From positions 4,683,001-4,747,000 of the forward strand of contig NZ_CP137573.1 of the NCBI RefSeq assembly GCF_033343995.1: DNA of 64,000 nt. Direction: 5' to 3'. The notes under the pieces were generated by a model. It saw only the letters and a program-made list of their open reading frames with translations. It searched no databases and was not told the DNA's origin. Below are positions 1 to 6,735 of this stretch, one piece after another. The position numbers were made by a program, and so were the translations under genes. Positions within the stretch are counted from its first letter, which is position 1. Each line of letters begins with the position of its first letter. Source of the DNA: Streptomyces sp. HUAS YS2 (GTDB taxonomy: Bacteria > Actinomycetota > Actinomycetes > Streptomycetales > Streptomycetaceae).

Positions 1-1
1 C

Positions 2-121
2 GGTGGCGCCCCTGTCACCGCCAAGGGCGCCCCGATCGCGGGCATCGGTGTGGCCGGCGCCCCGAGCGGCGACCTCGACGAGAAGTTCGCCCAGGCCGGC
101 GTCAACGCCCTCGCCAAGTAA
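2..121 (+). CDS. GlcG/HbpS-family (heme-binding-like) protein, C-terminal fragment
   Basis: Only the last 39 codons are in the window; the start lies off the left edge. The visible end reads APIAGIGVAGAPSGDLDEKF then QAGVNALAK before TAA. The glycine-rich GIGVAGA...D strand-turn and the closing helix are typical of the GlcG/HbpS (DUF336) fold, whose members include the extracellular heme sensor HbpS of Streptomyces. The assignment rests on this tail alone, so ligand and localisation are not determined. A strong hairpin follows 60 bp downstream and probably ends the transcript. Confidence 0.6.
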   Translation, partial: GGAPVTAKGAPIAGIGVAGAPSGDLDEKFAQAGVNALAK

Positions 122-181
122 GCACCGGCGCGTCGGCCGGGCCGACGGCGACGCGCCCGCCACGCGGGCGCCCCTCAGCGA

Positions 182-218
182 CCGGCGGCACCCACCCCCC
201 CCGTTCGGGTGCCGCCGG
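182..218 (+). terminator. Hairpin after the GlcG/HbpS-like gene
   Basis: A perfect 12-bp stem, CCGGCGGCACCC (182-193) with GGGTGCCGCCGG (207-218), has a 13-nt C-rich loop and is followed by CCTTTC. It is placed to terminate the gene ending at 121. Confidence 0.65.
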
Positions 219-240
219 CCTTTCGCATGCCCAGCGGGCC

Positions 241-350
241 TCAGCGGGACCGAGAGGCGGGCCTCAGCGGGACCGAGAGGCGGTGCCCAGCGGGCCCGCG
301 GACCCGGGCCCTCGACGGACCCGGGCCCTCAACGGACCCGGGCCCGCGAC
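241..350. repeat. Two adjacent short tandem repeats
   Basis: Two 23-bp units beginning TCAGCGGGACCGAGAGGCGG occupy 241-263 and 264-286. They are followed by three 17-bp units beginning GGACCCGGGCCC at 300-316, 317-333 and 334-350. The second and third 17-bp units run into the 3' end of the minus-strand DUF6227 gene and supply its stop codon. Confidence 0.8.
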
Positions 351-1105
351 TCCATCGCTTCCCGGGCCGTGTTCTCGTCCTCGTAGACCTCGCACATGTG
401 TCGTCCGTCCGGCGTCGCCGTGTGCTCGACCTCCCACAGGCTCATCTCGCTGCCGTCGAGCAGCAGGAACGCGTGCTCGTAGAGCGTGAACCCGGCGTCC
501 CGGCCCTCCACGGGGCACTGCCGTCCGAACGCCTGCGTGATGTGGTGCGCGAAGGCCACCCGCAGCCGGTGGGCGGTCTCCTCGCCCGGCCGGTCCGCGT
601 TCTCCGCGCGCCGCAGCACCCGCCGCGCGTGGTCCGCCGAGTTGTCCGGCACGTACATCCGGGGCTGCCGGGGCACCGGCCGGGACAGCAGCGCCGTCAG
701 CACCTCCAGGTCGTTCTCCAGCTCGTCGTCCGGGTCGTTGGACAGCACACCGGACCGCTCCACCCCCCACTCGCCGTCGAAGGTGACGGGCAGCCGCGAC
801 GCGGCGAGCGTCGCCTCCGCCTCGTCCGCGTACAGCTCGTGGTGCTCGGCGCCGTCGCGACCGCCGTTGTGCACCAGCTCCCACAGGCTCAGCGCGGTGC
901 CGTCCGCCAGGAGGTAGGTGTGCCGGTAGGTGCTGCGATGCAGCGTCGAGCTGTGGTGCGAGGAGTGCAGGGCGGAGGAGTGGGCGAGCGCGGTCTCCAG
1001 CCGCTCGACCGTGGAATCGGGCAGCTCGAAGGAGTTGAGGGCCCGGCCCAGGAGCCGCTCGACGTGCGTCTCGGTGGTCTCGTACGGATCGTGAGGATCG
1101 TTCAA
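329..1105 (-). CDS. DUF6227 family protein
   Basis: 258 aa. It resembles the Streptomyces family DUF6227, whose function is unknown to me. The protein shows two related halves: an N-terminal segment around residues 20-85 (LLGRALNSFELPD..., then LLADGTALSLWELVHN) and a C-terminal segment around 170-245 (HHITQAFG..., then LLLDGSEMSLWEVEHT). The LLDG-x-SLWE-EH motif repeats, which suggests an internal duplication. There is no signal peptide or membrane segment, and the composition is acidic, as expected for a soluble cytoplasmic protein. The last codons lie in a short GC-rich tandem repeat, so the C-terminus may vary between strains. It is transcribed away from the P1 peptidase promoter region upstream. 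Confidence 0.75.
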   Translation of the reverse strand: MNDPHDPYETTETHVERLLGRALNSFELPDSTVERLETALAHSSALHSSHHSSTLHRSTYRHTYLLADGTALSLWELVHNGGRDGAEHHELYADEAEATLAASRLPVTFDGEWGVERSGVLSNDPDDELENDLEVLTALLSRPVPRQPRMYVPDNSADHARRVLRRAENADRPGEETAHRLRVAFAHHITQAFGRQCPVEGRDAGFTLYEHAFLLLDGSEMSLWEVEHTATPDGRHMCEVYEDENTAREAMESRARVR

Positions 1106-1226
1106 GGTGGGTCTCCAGGCCGTCGCCGCATGTCACGTGGTGCTCGCTTAACGTAGCCCCTGGGTCTGACATCGTGTCCGGGGTTCGGCAAAACGAAGGG
1201 GGAGCGCGCCAAGTTCCCGCGCGCCC

Positions 1227-2408
1227 TCAACTCCCTTGACCGCTGGCCTTCTTCGTATTTTCGGCCGTGGACGCCCGCGTCGCCCCTGGGGCGTAGAGCT
1301 CCGTGTACGAGGGGAACGTGCCGCCCGGCCCCGACACGCCCTCCGCCGCGAGCACGGCCCGCACGATCGCCCGGGTGACGGTGTCCGCCCCGGCCGCGAG
1401 GATCTCGTTCGGGGCCAGCGGCCCGCCCTCCGGCGGCAGCGGGCGCTCCCCGGTCGCCAGCGCGAACACCGTGTCCCCGTCGTTGAGAAGATGCACCGGA
1501 CGGACGGCGCGCGCGATGCCGTCGTGCGCCGTGCCCGCGAGCTTGTGCGCCTGTGCGCGGGTGAGGTCGGCGTCCGTCGCGACCACGGCCAGCGTCGTGT
1601 TCAACGGCGGCGGCACGCTCGTCTCCCTCGCCCGCGCGAGCCGCTCCTGCGCCGCCGCATGCACGGCCGGATCCGGGTACAGGGGCGGGGGGCCTCCCCC
1701 CTCCCCCGCCCCGCCCACCCCACCCGCGCCACCCACCCCGTCCGCCCCCTCGACAGGGCCGAAGTACCGGCCGTAGAGCACGCCGGTCGTCGGGTCGATC
1801 GCGGAGCCGACCGCGTTGACGACGACCAGCGCGGCGACCGTGATGCCCGACGGCAGGACCGTGCTCGCCGTCCCGACCCCGCCCTTGAGGCCGCCGACGA
1901 CGGCGCCCGTGCCCGCGCCCACCGCCCCGCACTCCACCGGCGCGCCGGCCTCCGACGCGGCCGCCGCCTCCACGGCCGCCCGGCCCGTCGACGCGTCCGG
2001 CCGGGCGCGGAAGTCCCCGCCGCGGCCCAGGTCGAACACACAGGCCGCCGGGATGACCGGCACCACGTGCGTCGGGTCCGGGCCGACCCGCACCCCGCGG
2101 CCCCGCTCCTCCAGCCAGGCCATCACCCCCGCAGCCGATTCGAGGCCGTACGCGCTGCCGCCGGTCAGCACCACCGCTTCGACCCGCTGGACCAGGTTGC
2201 GCGGGTCGAGAGCGTCCGTCTCCCGGGTGCCCGGACCGCCGCCGCGCACGTCCACGGCCGCGACGGCCCCGCCGTCCGGGGCGAGGACCACGGTGGTGCC
2301 GCTCAGTGCCCCCGGACCGGCGACCCGCGCGTGCCCCACCCGGAGGCCCGCCACATCCGTGAGCCCGTCGTACCCGCCGCCCCGTCTGCCCGCGTCCTGG
2401 TTCGTCAT
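1227..2408 (-). CDS. P1 (S58/DmpA-NylC) family autoprocessing peptidase
   Basis: 393 aa, an N-terminal-nucleophile hydrolase that self-cleaves into two subunits. The start matches the family (LTDVAGLRVGHA). LTGGSAYGLESAAGVM at about 82-96 is the conserved core, and VGAGTGAVVGGLKGGVGTAS follows at 163-182. The NTTL motif places the probable cleavage site between N270 and T271, making T271 the nucleophile, close to T267 of nylon-oligomer hydrolase NylC. Family members are aminopeptidases, beta-peptidyl aminopeptidases or oligoamide hydrolases, so the substrate here is open. A glycine-rich insert (residues 221-239) precedes the cleavage site. LtrA lies 21 bp upstream on the same strand and may be co-transcribed. 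Confidence 0.85.
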   Translation of the reverse strand: MTNQDAGRRGGGYDGLTDVAGLRVGHARVAGPGALSGTTVVLAPDGGAVAAVDVRGGGPGTRETDALDPRNLVQRVEAVVLTGGSAYGLESAAGVMAWLEERGRGVRVGPDPTHVVPVIPAACVFDLGRGGDFRARPDASTGRAAVEAAAASEAGAPVECGAVGAGTGAVVGGLKGGVGTASTVLPSGITVAALVVVNAVGSAIDPTTGVLYGRYFGPVEGADGVGGAGGVGGAGEGGGPPPLYPDPAVHAAAQERLARARETSVPPPLNTTLAVVATDADLTRAQAHKLAGTAHDGIARAVRPVHLLNDGDTVFALATGERPLPPEGGPLAPNEILAAGADTVTRAIVRAVLAAEGVSGPGGTFPSYTELYAPGATRASTAENTKKASGQGS

Positions 2409-2429
2409 GTCCTCCTGCCTACCACGGGG

Positions 2430-3596
2430 TCAGTGCCGGGTGGCCGGGTTGCGCCGGGTCAGCGTCACCCCGACCGCGACCGTGGCCGCCGCGACCGCAC
2501 CGGCGGCCGGCACCGCCCAGTGGCCGGCGAAGGTGCACACCAGGATCACGAGCGACGACACCGGAAGCACCAGCTGCTGCGCGATACCGACCTTGAAGTA
2601 CCGGGCGTGCAGCACCCACACCGACAGCAGGAACACCGCGGTCGGGATCGTCACGGCCGAGGAGGCGGCGAGCGTCGAGATGTGGGCCTCACCCACCGCC
2701 TGCTCGACCGAGATCTCGATGCCCGCGCCGATCGCCGCCGCCGAAGCGAAGATCACGTAGTGCCCGTAGCCCCACAGGAACCCCTTCCCTGTCTCCGCCA
2801 GCCGGTCGTGGGCCGGGACGACGAAGTAGATCCACCATGCCGCGAAGACGATGAGCAGCCCGCCCGCCGCGATCGGGAGCACCTCGCCGAGTGCGTCGTT
2901 CTCGGTGATCCCTGACTTCACCGCCACCGTCGCCGCGGCGATGCTCTCGCCGAGCACGATGATCGTGAACAGCCCGTACCGCTCCGCGATGTGGTGCGGG
3001 TGCCACTGGGTGTTGAGGTCCTTCTCCGCGTACATCGGGACGGCCAGTTCCAGCAGCGCCATGACCACGAAGATCCATGGGCGGGCCTCTTCGGGGGCCA
3101 GGAGCAGCGCGACCCAGCCGATCTGGCAGGCGATCACTCCGCCCGCGTACCGCCGGCACATCGTCCGCTCGGCGTCCGATCCTGCGTGGTGCGCCGCGCG
3201 CAGCCACTGGCTGGCCATGGCCAGCCGCATCACCAGGTAGCCGAGGAAGACGACCAGGAAGTCGTGCTCCTGGAAGGCCCGGGAGACGCCCGCGGAGAGG
3301 ATGAGGACGCCGGCGATCTGAACGAGGGTGACGACGCGGTACAGGACGTCGTCGTTGTCGTAGGCGGAGGCGAACCAGGTGAAGTTCATCCACGCCCACC
3401 AGATCGCGAAGAAGACCAGGACGTAGTAGCCGAGGCCTTCGCCGGCGTGCCCCTCGGCGACCGCGTGCACGAGCTCGGCTCCGGCCTGGGCGACGGCCAC
3501 GACGAAGCACAGGTCGAAGAAGAGCTCGAGCGGCGTGGCCGCGCGATGGGACTCCTCGCGGGAGCGTGCGGTGAGCGGCAGGAACGGTTGTGTCAT
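2430..3596 (-). CDS. Low temperature requirement A (LtrA) family membrane protein
   Basis: 388 aa from ATG at 3596 (MTQPFLPLT). It is a polytopic membrane protein of the LtrA family, first linked to growth at low temperature in Listeria; the biochemical role is not established. The signature ATPLELFFDLCFVVAVAQ lies near residues 20-37 and is followed by about ten hydrophobic segments, including WWAWMNFTWFASAYDNDD and a typical AERYGLFTIIVLGES motif. Earlier in-frame starts would add 55 basic residues and would overlap the divergent small gene at 3677. The P1 peptidase follows after 21 bp on the same strand. Confidence 0.85.
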   Translation of the reverse strand: MTQPFLPLTARSREESHRAATPLELFFDLCFVVAVAQAGAELVHAVAEGHAGEGLGYYVLVFFAIWWAWMNFTWFASAYDNDDVLYRVVTLVQIAGVLILSAGVSRAFQEHDFLVVFLGYLVMRLAMASQWLRAAHHAGSDAERTMCRRYAGGVIACQIGWVALLLAPEEARPWIFVVMALLELAVPMYAEKDLNTQWHPHHIAERYGLFTIIVLGESIAAATVAVKSGITENDALGEVLPIAAGGLLIVFAAWWIYFVVPAHDRLAETGKGFLWGYGHYVIFASAAAIGAGIEISVEQAVGEAHISTLAASSAVTIPTAVFLLSVWVLHARYFKVGIAQQLVLPVSSLVILVCTFAGHWAVPAAGAVAAATVAVGVTLTRRNPATRH

Positions 3597-3676
3597 GCGC
3601 CCAGCACAGCAGAGGCTCACGCGGAGGGCCACGCTGGGCACGCTGTGGGCCGGGCGCCGCGGCGTACCCTGGGGGT

Positions 3677-3877
3677 ATGAGCACCGCCCCCGCCCACGGA
3701 CCGCGAGCCGAGAACCAGCCCGACGCACGTCCCAGGCCGACGCTGATCTTCGACGATCCACTGGACCAGCAGTCCGCGGACGATACGGACCGCGGGTGGG
3801 GCGAGCGGCCTCCCGGCGGTGACAGTGCCGCCGATCTCGCGCGCTTCCTCGACGAGAAGCCGCCGCACCACCTCTGA
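3677..3877 (+). CDS. Conserved small actinomycete protein of unknown function
   Basis: 66 aa from ATG at 3677, preceded by GGGGGT. It is acidic and hydrophilic with no membrane segment. The core LIFDDPLDQQSADDTDRGWGE and the end AADLARFLDEKPPHHL resemble a small protein I recall as recurrent in Streptomyces genomes; no function is known to me. It is divergent from ltrA (80 bp between starts) and convergent with mscL, with 16 bp between stop codons. Confidence 0.65.
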   Translation: MSTAPAHGPRAENQPDARPRPTLIFDDPLDQQSADDTDRGWGERPPGGDSAADLARFLDEKPPHHL

Positions 3878-3878
3878 T

Positions 3879-3894
3879 GCCGGCCTGTGCCGGC
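3879..3894. terminator. Short hairpin between convergent genes
   Basis: GCCGGC-CTGT-GCCGGC forms a 6-bp stem with a 4-nt loop exactly between the stop codons of the 66-aa gene and mscL. It could serve both transcripts, but it is short and lacks a clear T tract on either side. Confidence 0.35.
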
Positions 3895-4382
3895 TAGGGG
3901 GTGTTGCGCGCCGCGGAGTCGTGACCGCCATCGCGCTGCGAGATGAGGTGGTCGCGGATCTCCTTGAGCACCTCCAGCTCGCTGACCTCCAGGGTCTCCT
4001 CGACGCCCTCCTTCGCCCTGTCGTGCGCGGCCCGCTTGGCGAGGACCCTCGCCATCGGCAGGACCATGAGGAAGTAGACGACGGCGGCGGTGATCACGAA
4101 GCTCAGCACGGCGCTCAGAACCGTGCCCCACATGATCGGGATGCCCGAGACGACGTTCCCCGCGTCGTCCACCACACAGGGGCCCTTGAGGCAGGACTTG
4201 TAGCTCTCCAGGTCCTTGGTTCCGAAAGCGCCGACCAGCGGGTTGATGACGCCCTTCACGACCGAGTTCACGATGTTCGTGAACGCGGCGCCGATGACCA
4301 CCGCGACGGCCAGGTCGATCACGTTCCCGCGCATCAGGAAGGCCTTGAAGCCGTCCAGCACGCTTTCCTTCTTCTGACTCAC
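3894..4382 (-). CDS. mscL: Large-conductance mechanosensitive channel MscL
   Basis: 162 aa from GTG at 4382, chosen because GAGAGG lies 7 nt upstream and the protein then begins SQKKESVLDGFKAFLMRGN, as the family does. MscL is a pentameric inner-membrane channel that releases solutes on hypo-osmotic shock. TM1 is VIDLAVAVVIGAAFTNIVNS (about 20-39) and TM2 is around 93-113 (LSFVITAAVVYFLMVLPM). Its periplasmic loop contains two cysteines (SCLKGPC), which is unusual for the family. The C-terminal helix (EVSELEVLKEIRDHLI) is the cytoplasmic bundle. M. tuberculosis mscL (Rv0985c) lies in the same chromosomal neighbourhood. Confidence 0.93.
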   Translation of the reverse strand: MSQKKESVLDGFKAFLMRGNVIDLAVAVVIGAAFTNIVNSVVKGVINPLVGAFGTKDLESYKSCLKGPCVVDDAGNVVSGIPIMWGTVLSAVLSFVITAAVVYFLMVLPMARVLAKRAAHDRAKEGVEETLEVSELEVLKEIRDHLISQRDGGHDSAARNTP

Positions 4383-4493
4383 CAGGGCGCCTCTCGTTGC
4401 GTGTGCAGTTGGCGGAGCCATTACGCCGTGAAGGGTGCAGGAACGTCCAATCCGTACACACGGACCGGCTACTTGACAGGCAGTCAGTACGAA

Positions 4494-5144
4494 TCAGCAC
4501 AGTGTCACCGCCAGTCGGGAGGTGGCGCCCGCGCCGGCGAGCACCGTCGCCGTCGACCGTGGAACGGACAGCACGACCAGTGCTCCGCCGTCCGGTCGAG
4601 TCTCACTGGTGCGCGGAACTTCGGCCACTCGAGCGCCTGTCGCGACCACGTGGGCGTCAGTTTCCGTGCCCGTGGGGGAGTTGGCGGCGGCGATCACGTC
4701 GACCCGGTCGCCGGGACGCAGCAGCCGGACGGTCGCGGCATCCGCGATCCGTACCGGGGCGGCCACCAGCCGCACCGCGGGCGGCTTCCGCTTCTCCCGT
4801 GCGAGCGCGTTCCGCTCGGCCGGGGAGTCGGCCGACACCGCGCTCGCGGCGCCGCCCGCGGCGAGCGCGACGGCGGCCGTCGCGAGCACCGCGGCGGGCG
4901 TCCTGCGCCTGCGCCGCAGGGTGCGCCGCAGCCGCCTGCGGCCGCCGCGCACCCGCAGCGGCGCGAACTGCGGCACCGCGGACGGCTCCGGCACGTGCGG
5001 GACGTACGCGTGGCTGGCGCAGGCCGAGTCGGAGTCCGCGTCGGAGGCGGGGGAGAAGCCGCCGGAGCGGAAGGCGTCAGGGGAAGGGGGAGAAGGGGGG
5101 GAAGGAGAGGAGGAAGGGGATGGGGAGGACGGTCGGGTGGTCAT
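4494..5144 (-). CDS. SAF-domain / CpaB-RcpC-like membrane-anchored protein
   Basis: 216 aa from ATG at 5144. Residues 1-25 are Ser/Pro low complexity and 66-82 are a strongly basic stretch. One membrane segment follows (about 83-103, PAAVLATAAVALAAGGAASA), then an extracytoplasmic SAF-like domain (VRLVAAPVRIADAATVRLLRPGDRVDVIAAA). CpaB/RcpC proteins act in Flp/tad pilus assembly, but no pilus genes are present here, so the role is uncertain. Stop to mtnP start-side spacing is compatible with a minus-strand transcript running from mtnP. A longer reading frame extends to 5438 but would overlap the 3' end of mtnP and encodes nothing recognisable. Confidence 0.7.
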   Translation of the reverse strand: MTTRPSSPSPSSSPSPPSPPSPDAFRSGGFSPASDADSDSACASHAYVPHVPEPSAVPQFAPLRVRGGRRRLRRTLRRRRRTPAAVLATAAVALAAGGAASAVSADSPAERNALAREKRKPPAVRLVAAPVRIADAATVRLLRPGDRVDVIAAANSPTGTETDAHVVATGARVAEVPRTSETRPDGGALVVLSVPRSTATVLAGAGATSRLAVTLC

Positions 5145-5310
5145 CGCGGACACCGCCGTTCGGTGCGTGGGGCCCCGGGATTTCCGGAGCACGCACCACC
5201 TTCCGCCTTCCGCCACGATCCCGCTCCGGCCTGTGGACCACCGACCGGTTGTGGACAACTTCCTCACCCGTGACGGCGATTGCCGCGGTCTCGCGGGAGG
5301 GGGAGAGTGG

Positions 5311-6171
5311 TCAAGGAAGCCGGATCCCCGGTTCCCATCCGTCCAGCGCTCGCGTGCAGGGACAGTCCCGGTCCATCGTCGCGGGGAGCGCTCCGATCGC
5401 GTCGGACAGCACGGTCCGCAGCCGTCCGACGTTCTCACCGAACACCCGCAGCACCTCGGTGTGGGAGACGCCCTCGCCCGTCTCCGTACCCGCGTCGAGG
5501 TCCGTCACCAGCGCCATCGAGGTGTAGCAGAGCTCCAGCTCGCGGGCGAGCACCGCCTCCGGGTGACCGGTCATGCCCACGACCGACCAGCCGGCTGCGG
5601 AGTGCATGCGCGACTCGGCGCGGGTCGAGAAGCGCGGTCCCTCCACGACGACCATCGTGCCGCCGTCCACGGGCTCCCAGCCGCGCCCGCGTGCCGCCTT
5701 CAGGACCGCCCGGCGGCCGTCGGCGCAGTACGGGTCGGCGAAGGAGACGTGCACGACGTTCGGGGTGGTGCCGTCCGGCAGCGGTTCGCCGTCGAAGAAG
5801 GTCTGGGCCCGGGCCTTCGTGCGGTCGACGAGCTGGTCCGGTACGAGCAGGGTTCCCGGCCCGTGCTCGGGCCGGAGCCCACCCACGGCGCAGGGGCCGA
5901 GGACCTGGCGGACGCCGACCGACCGCAGCGCCCACAGGTTGGCCCGGTAGTTGATGCGGTGCGGCGGCACCTTGTGGCCGCGCCCGTGCCGGGGCAGGAA
6001 GGCGACCCGCCGGCCGGCCAGCTCGCCCAGGAACAGGGAGTCGCTGGGGGCGCCGTAGGGGGTGTCGACCGACACCTCCGTGACCTCTTCGAGAAAGGAG
6101 TAGAAACCCGATCCGCCGATCACACCGATGTCCGCGTACGGCTTCGTCACGTCTGCCCCCCTGGTCGACAT
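5311..6171 (-). CDS. mtnP: S-methyl-5'-thioadenosine phosphorylase
   Basis: 286 aa from ATG at 6171. A GTG at 6150 with a GGGGGG tract 5 nt upstream is a credible alternative start. The enzyme cleaves methylthioadenosine with phosphate to adenine and 5-methylthioribose-1-phosphate (purine and methionine salvage, cytoplasmic). The motifs are IGVIGGSGFY near the N-terminus, the phosphate-site FLPRHGRGH, NYRANLWAL, the purine-site VVVEGPRFSTRAES and GMTGHPEAVLARELELCY. GMTG(H)PE separates MTA phosphorylases from ordinary purine nucleoside phosphorylase. It lies downstream of fmdB, with a terminator between them, so it is probably transcribed separately. Confidence 0.92.
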   Translation of the reverse strand: MSTRGADVTKPYADIGVIGGSGFYSFLEEVTEVSVDTPYGAPSDSLFLGELAGRRVAFLPRHGRGHKVPPHRINYRANLWALRSVGVRQVLGPCAVGGLRPEHGPGTLLVPDQLVDRTKARAQTFFDGEPLPDGTTPNVVHVSFADPYCADGRRAVLKAARGRGWEPVDGGTMVVVEGPRFSTRAESRMHSAAGWSVVGMTGHPEAVLARELELCYTSMALVTDLDAGTETGEGVSHTEVLRVFGENVGRLRTVLSDAIGALPATMDRDCPCTRALDGWEPGIRLP

Positions 6172-6211
6172 GGCGATCACCCTAGCCGCGACACCCCGCC
6201 CGCGGAACGAG

Positions 6212-6256
6212 GCCCGCGCACCCGGCCCGCGCCCTCGGCCCGCGCACCCGGCCCGC
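6212..6256. repeat. 19-bp direct repeat upstream of mtnP
   Basis: GCCCGCGCACCCGGCCCGC occurs at 6212-6230 and again at 6238-6256 (period 26 bp), in the GC-rich stretch between mtnP and fmdB. No function is evident. Confidence 0.7.
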
Positions 6257-6290
6257 CCCTCCGGCCTCGGCCCGCGCCGGGAACGCCGAA

Positions 6291-6315
6291 GACCCCGCCG
6301 CGGTGCGGCGGGGTC
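6291..6315 (-). terminator. Terminator hairpin after fmdB
   Basis: GACCCCGCCGC (6291-6301) pairs perfectly with GCGGCGGGGTC (6305-6315) around a 3-nt loop, 23 bp beyond the fmdB stop in its reading direction. Confidence 0.65.
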
Positions 6316-6338
6316 CACGGGAAGGACGGCAGGGCCGG

Positions 6339-6668
6339 TCAGGCGGCCGAGCTGGAGCCGGTCGAACCGGACGTCGACGAGGAGCTCGACGTGGTCGACG
6401 CGGGCTTCGAGTCCGAGGACGACGACGAGGAGGTCGACGAAGAGGTCGTGGACGACGACTTCGACGAGGCGGGCGAGCTGCTGGACGACGCGCCACGGCT
6501 GTCGTTCCGGTAGAAGCCGGAGCCCTTGAAGACGATGCCGACCGCCGAGAACACCTTCTTCAGGCGTCCCTTGCAGCTCGGGCACTCGGTCAGCGCGTCA
6601 TCGGTGAACTTCTGCACCGCCTCGAGGCCCTCGCCGCACTCGGTGCACTGGTACTGGTAGGTCGGCAC
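6339..6668 (-). CDS. FmdB-family zinc-ribbon protein with Ser-rich tail (Ruc-like)
   Basis: 109 aa from GTG at 6668, with an ideal AGGAGG 6 nt upstream. Residues 1-42 form the FmdB zinc ribbon: MPTYQYQCTECGE (C-x2-C) then TECPSCKG (C-x2-C) and the KKVFSAVGIVFKGSGFY strand. The remaining 50 residues are almost only Ser/Thr with a few Asp/Lys/Gly and should be disordered. In M. tuberculosis the syntenic FmdB protein Rv0991c was described as a redox-regulated chaperone (Ruc), a zinc protein with a disordered tail. By analogy this could be a stress chaperone. A CIRCE element directly upstream supports heat-shock control by HrcA. Function is inferred, not shown. Confidence 0.8.
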   Translation of the reverse strand: MPTYQYQCTECGEGLEAVQKFTDDALTECPSCKGRLKKVFSAVGIVFKGSGFYRNDSRGASSSSSPASSKSSSTTSSSTSSSSSSDSKPASTTSSSSSTSGSTGSSSAA

Positions 6669-6678
6669 TTGCTTCCTC

Positions 6679-6705
6679 CTGGCACTCTCACTCGATGAGT
6701 GCTAA
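6679..6705 (-). promoter_or_regulatory. CIRCE element (HrcA operator) upstream of fmdB
   Basis: In the direction of fmdB the sequence is TTAGCACTC (6705-6697), nine bases, GAGTGCCAG (6687-6679). The CIRCE consensus is TTAGCACTC-N9-GAGTGCTAA: the left half is perfect and the right half matches at seven of nine positions with exact spacing. It abuts the Shine-Dalgarno sequence, so bound HrcA would block transcription of fmdB. Confidence 0.8.
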
Positions 6706-6735
6706 CGACGATCCATAGTGACGTATTCCGTGGAA

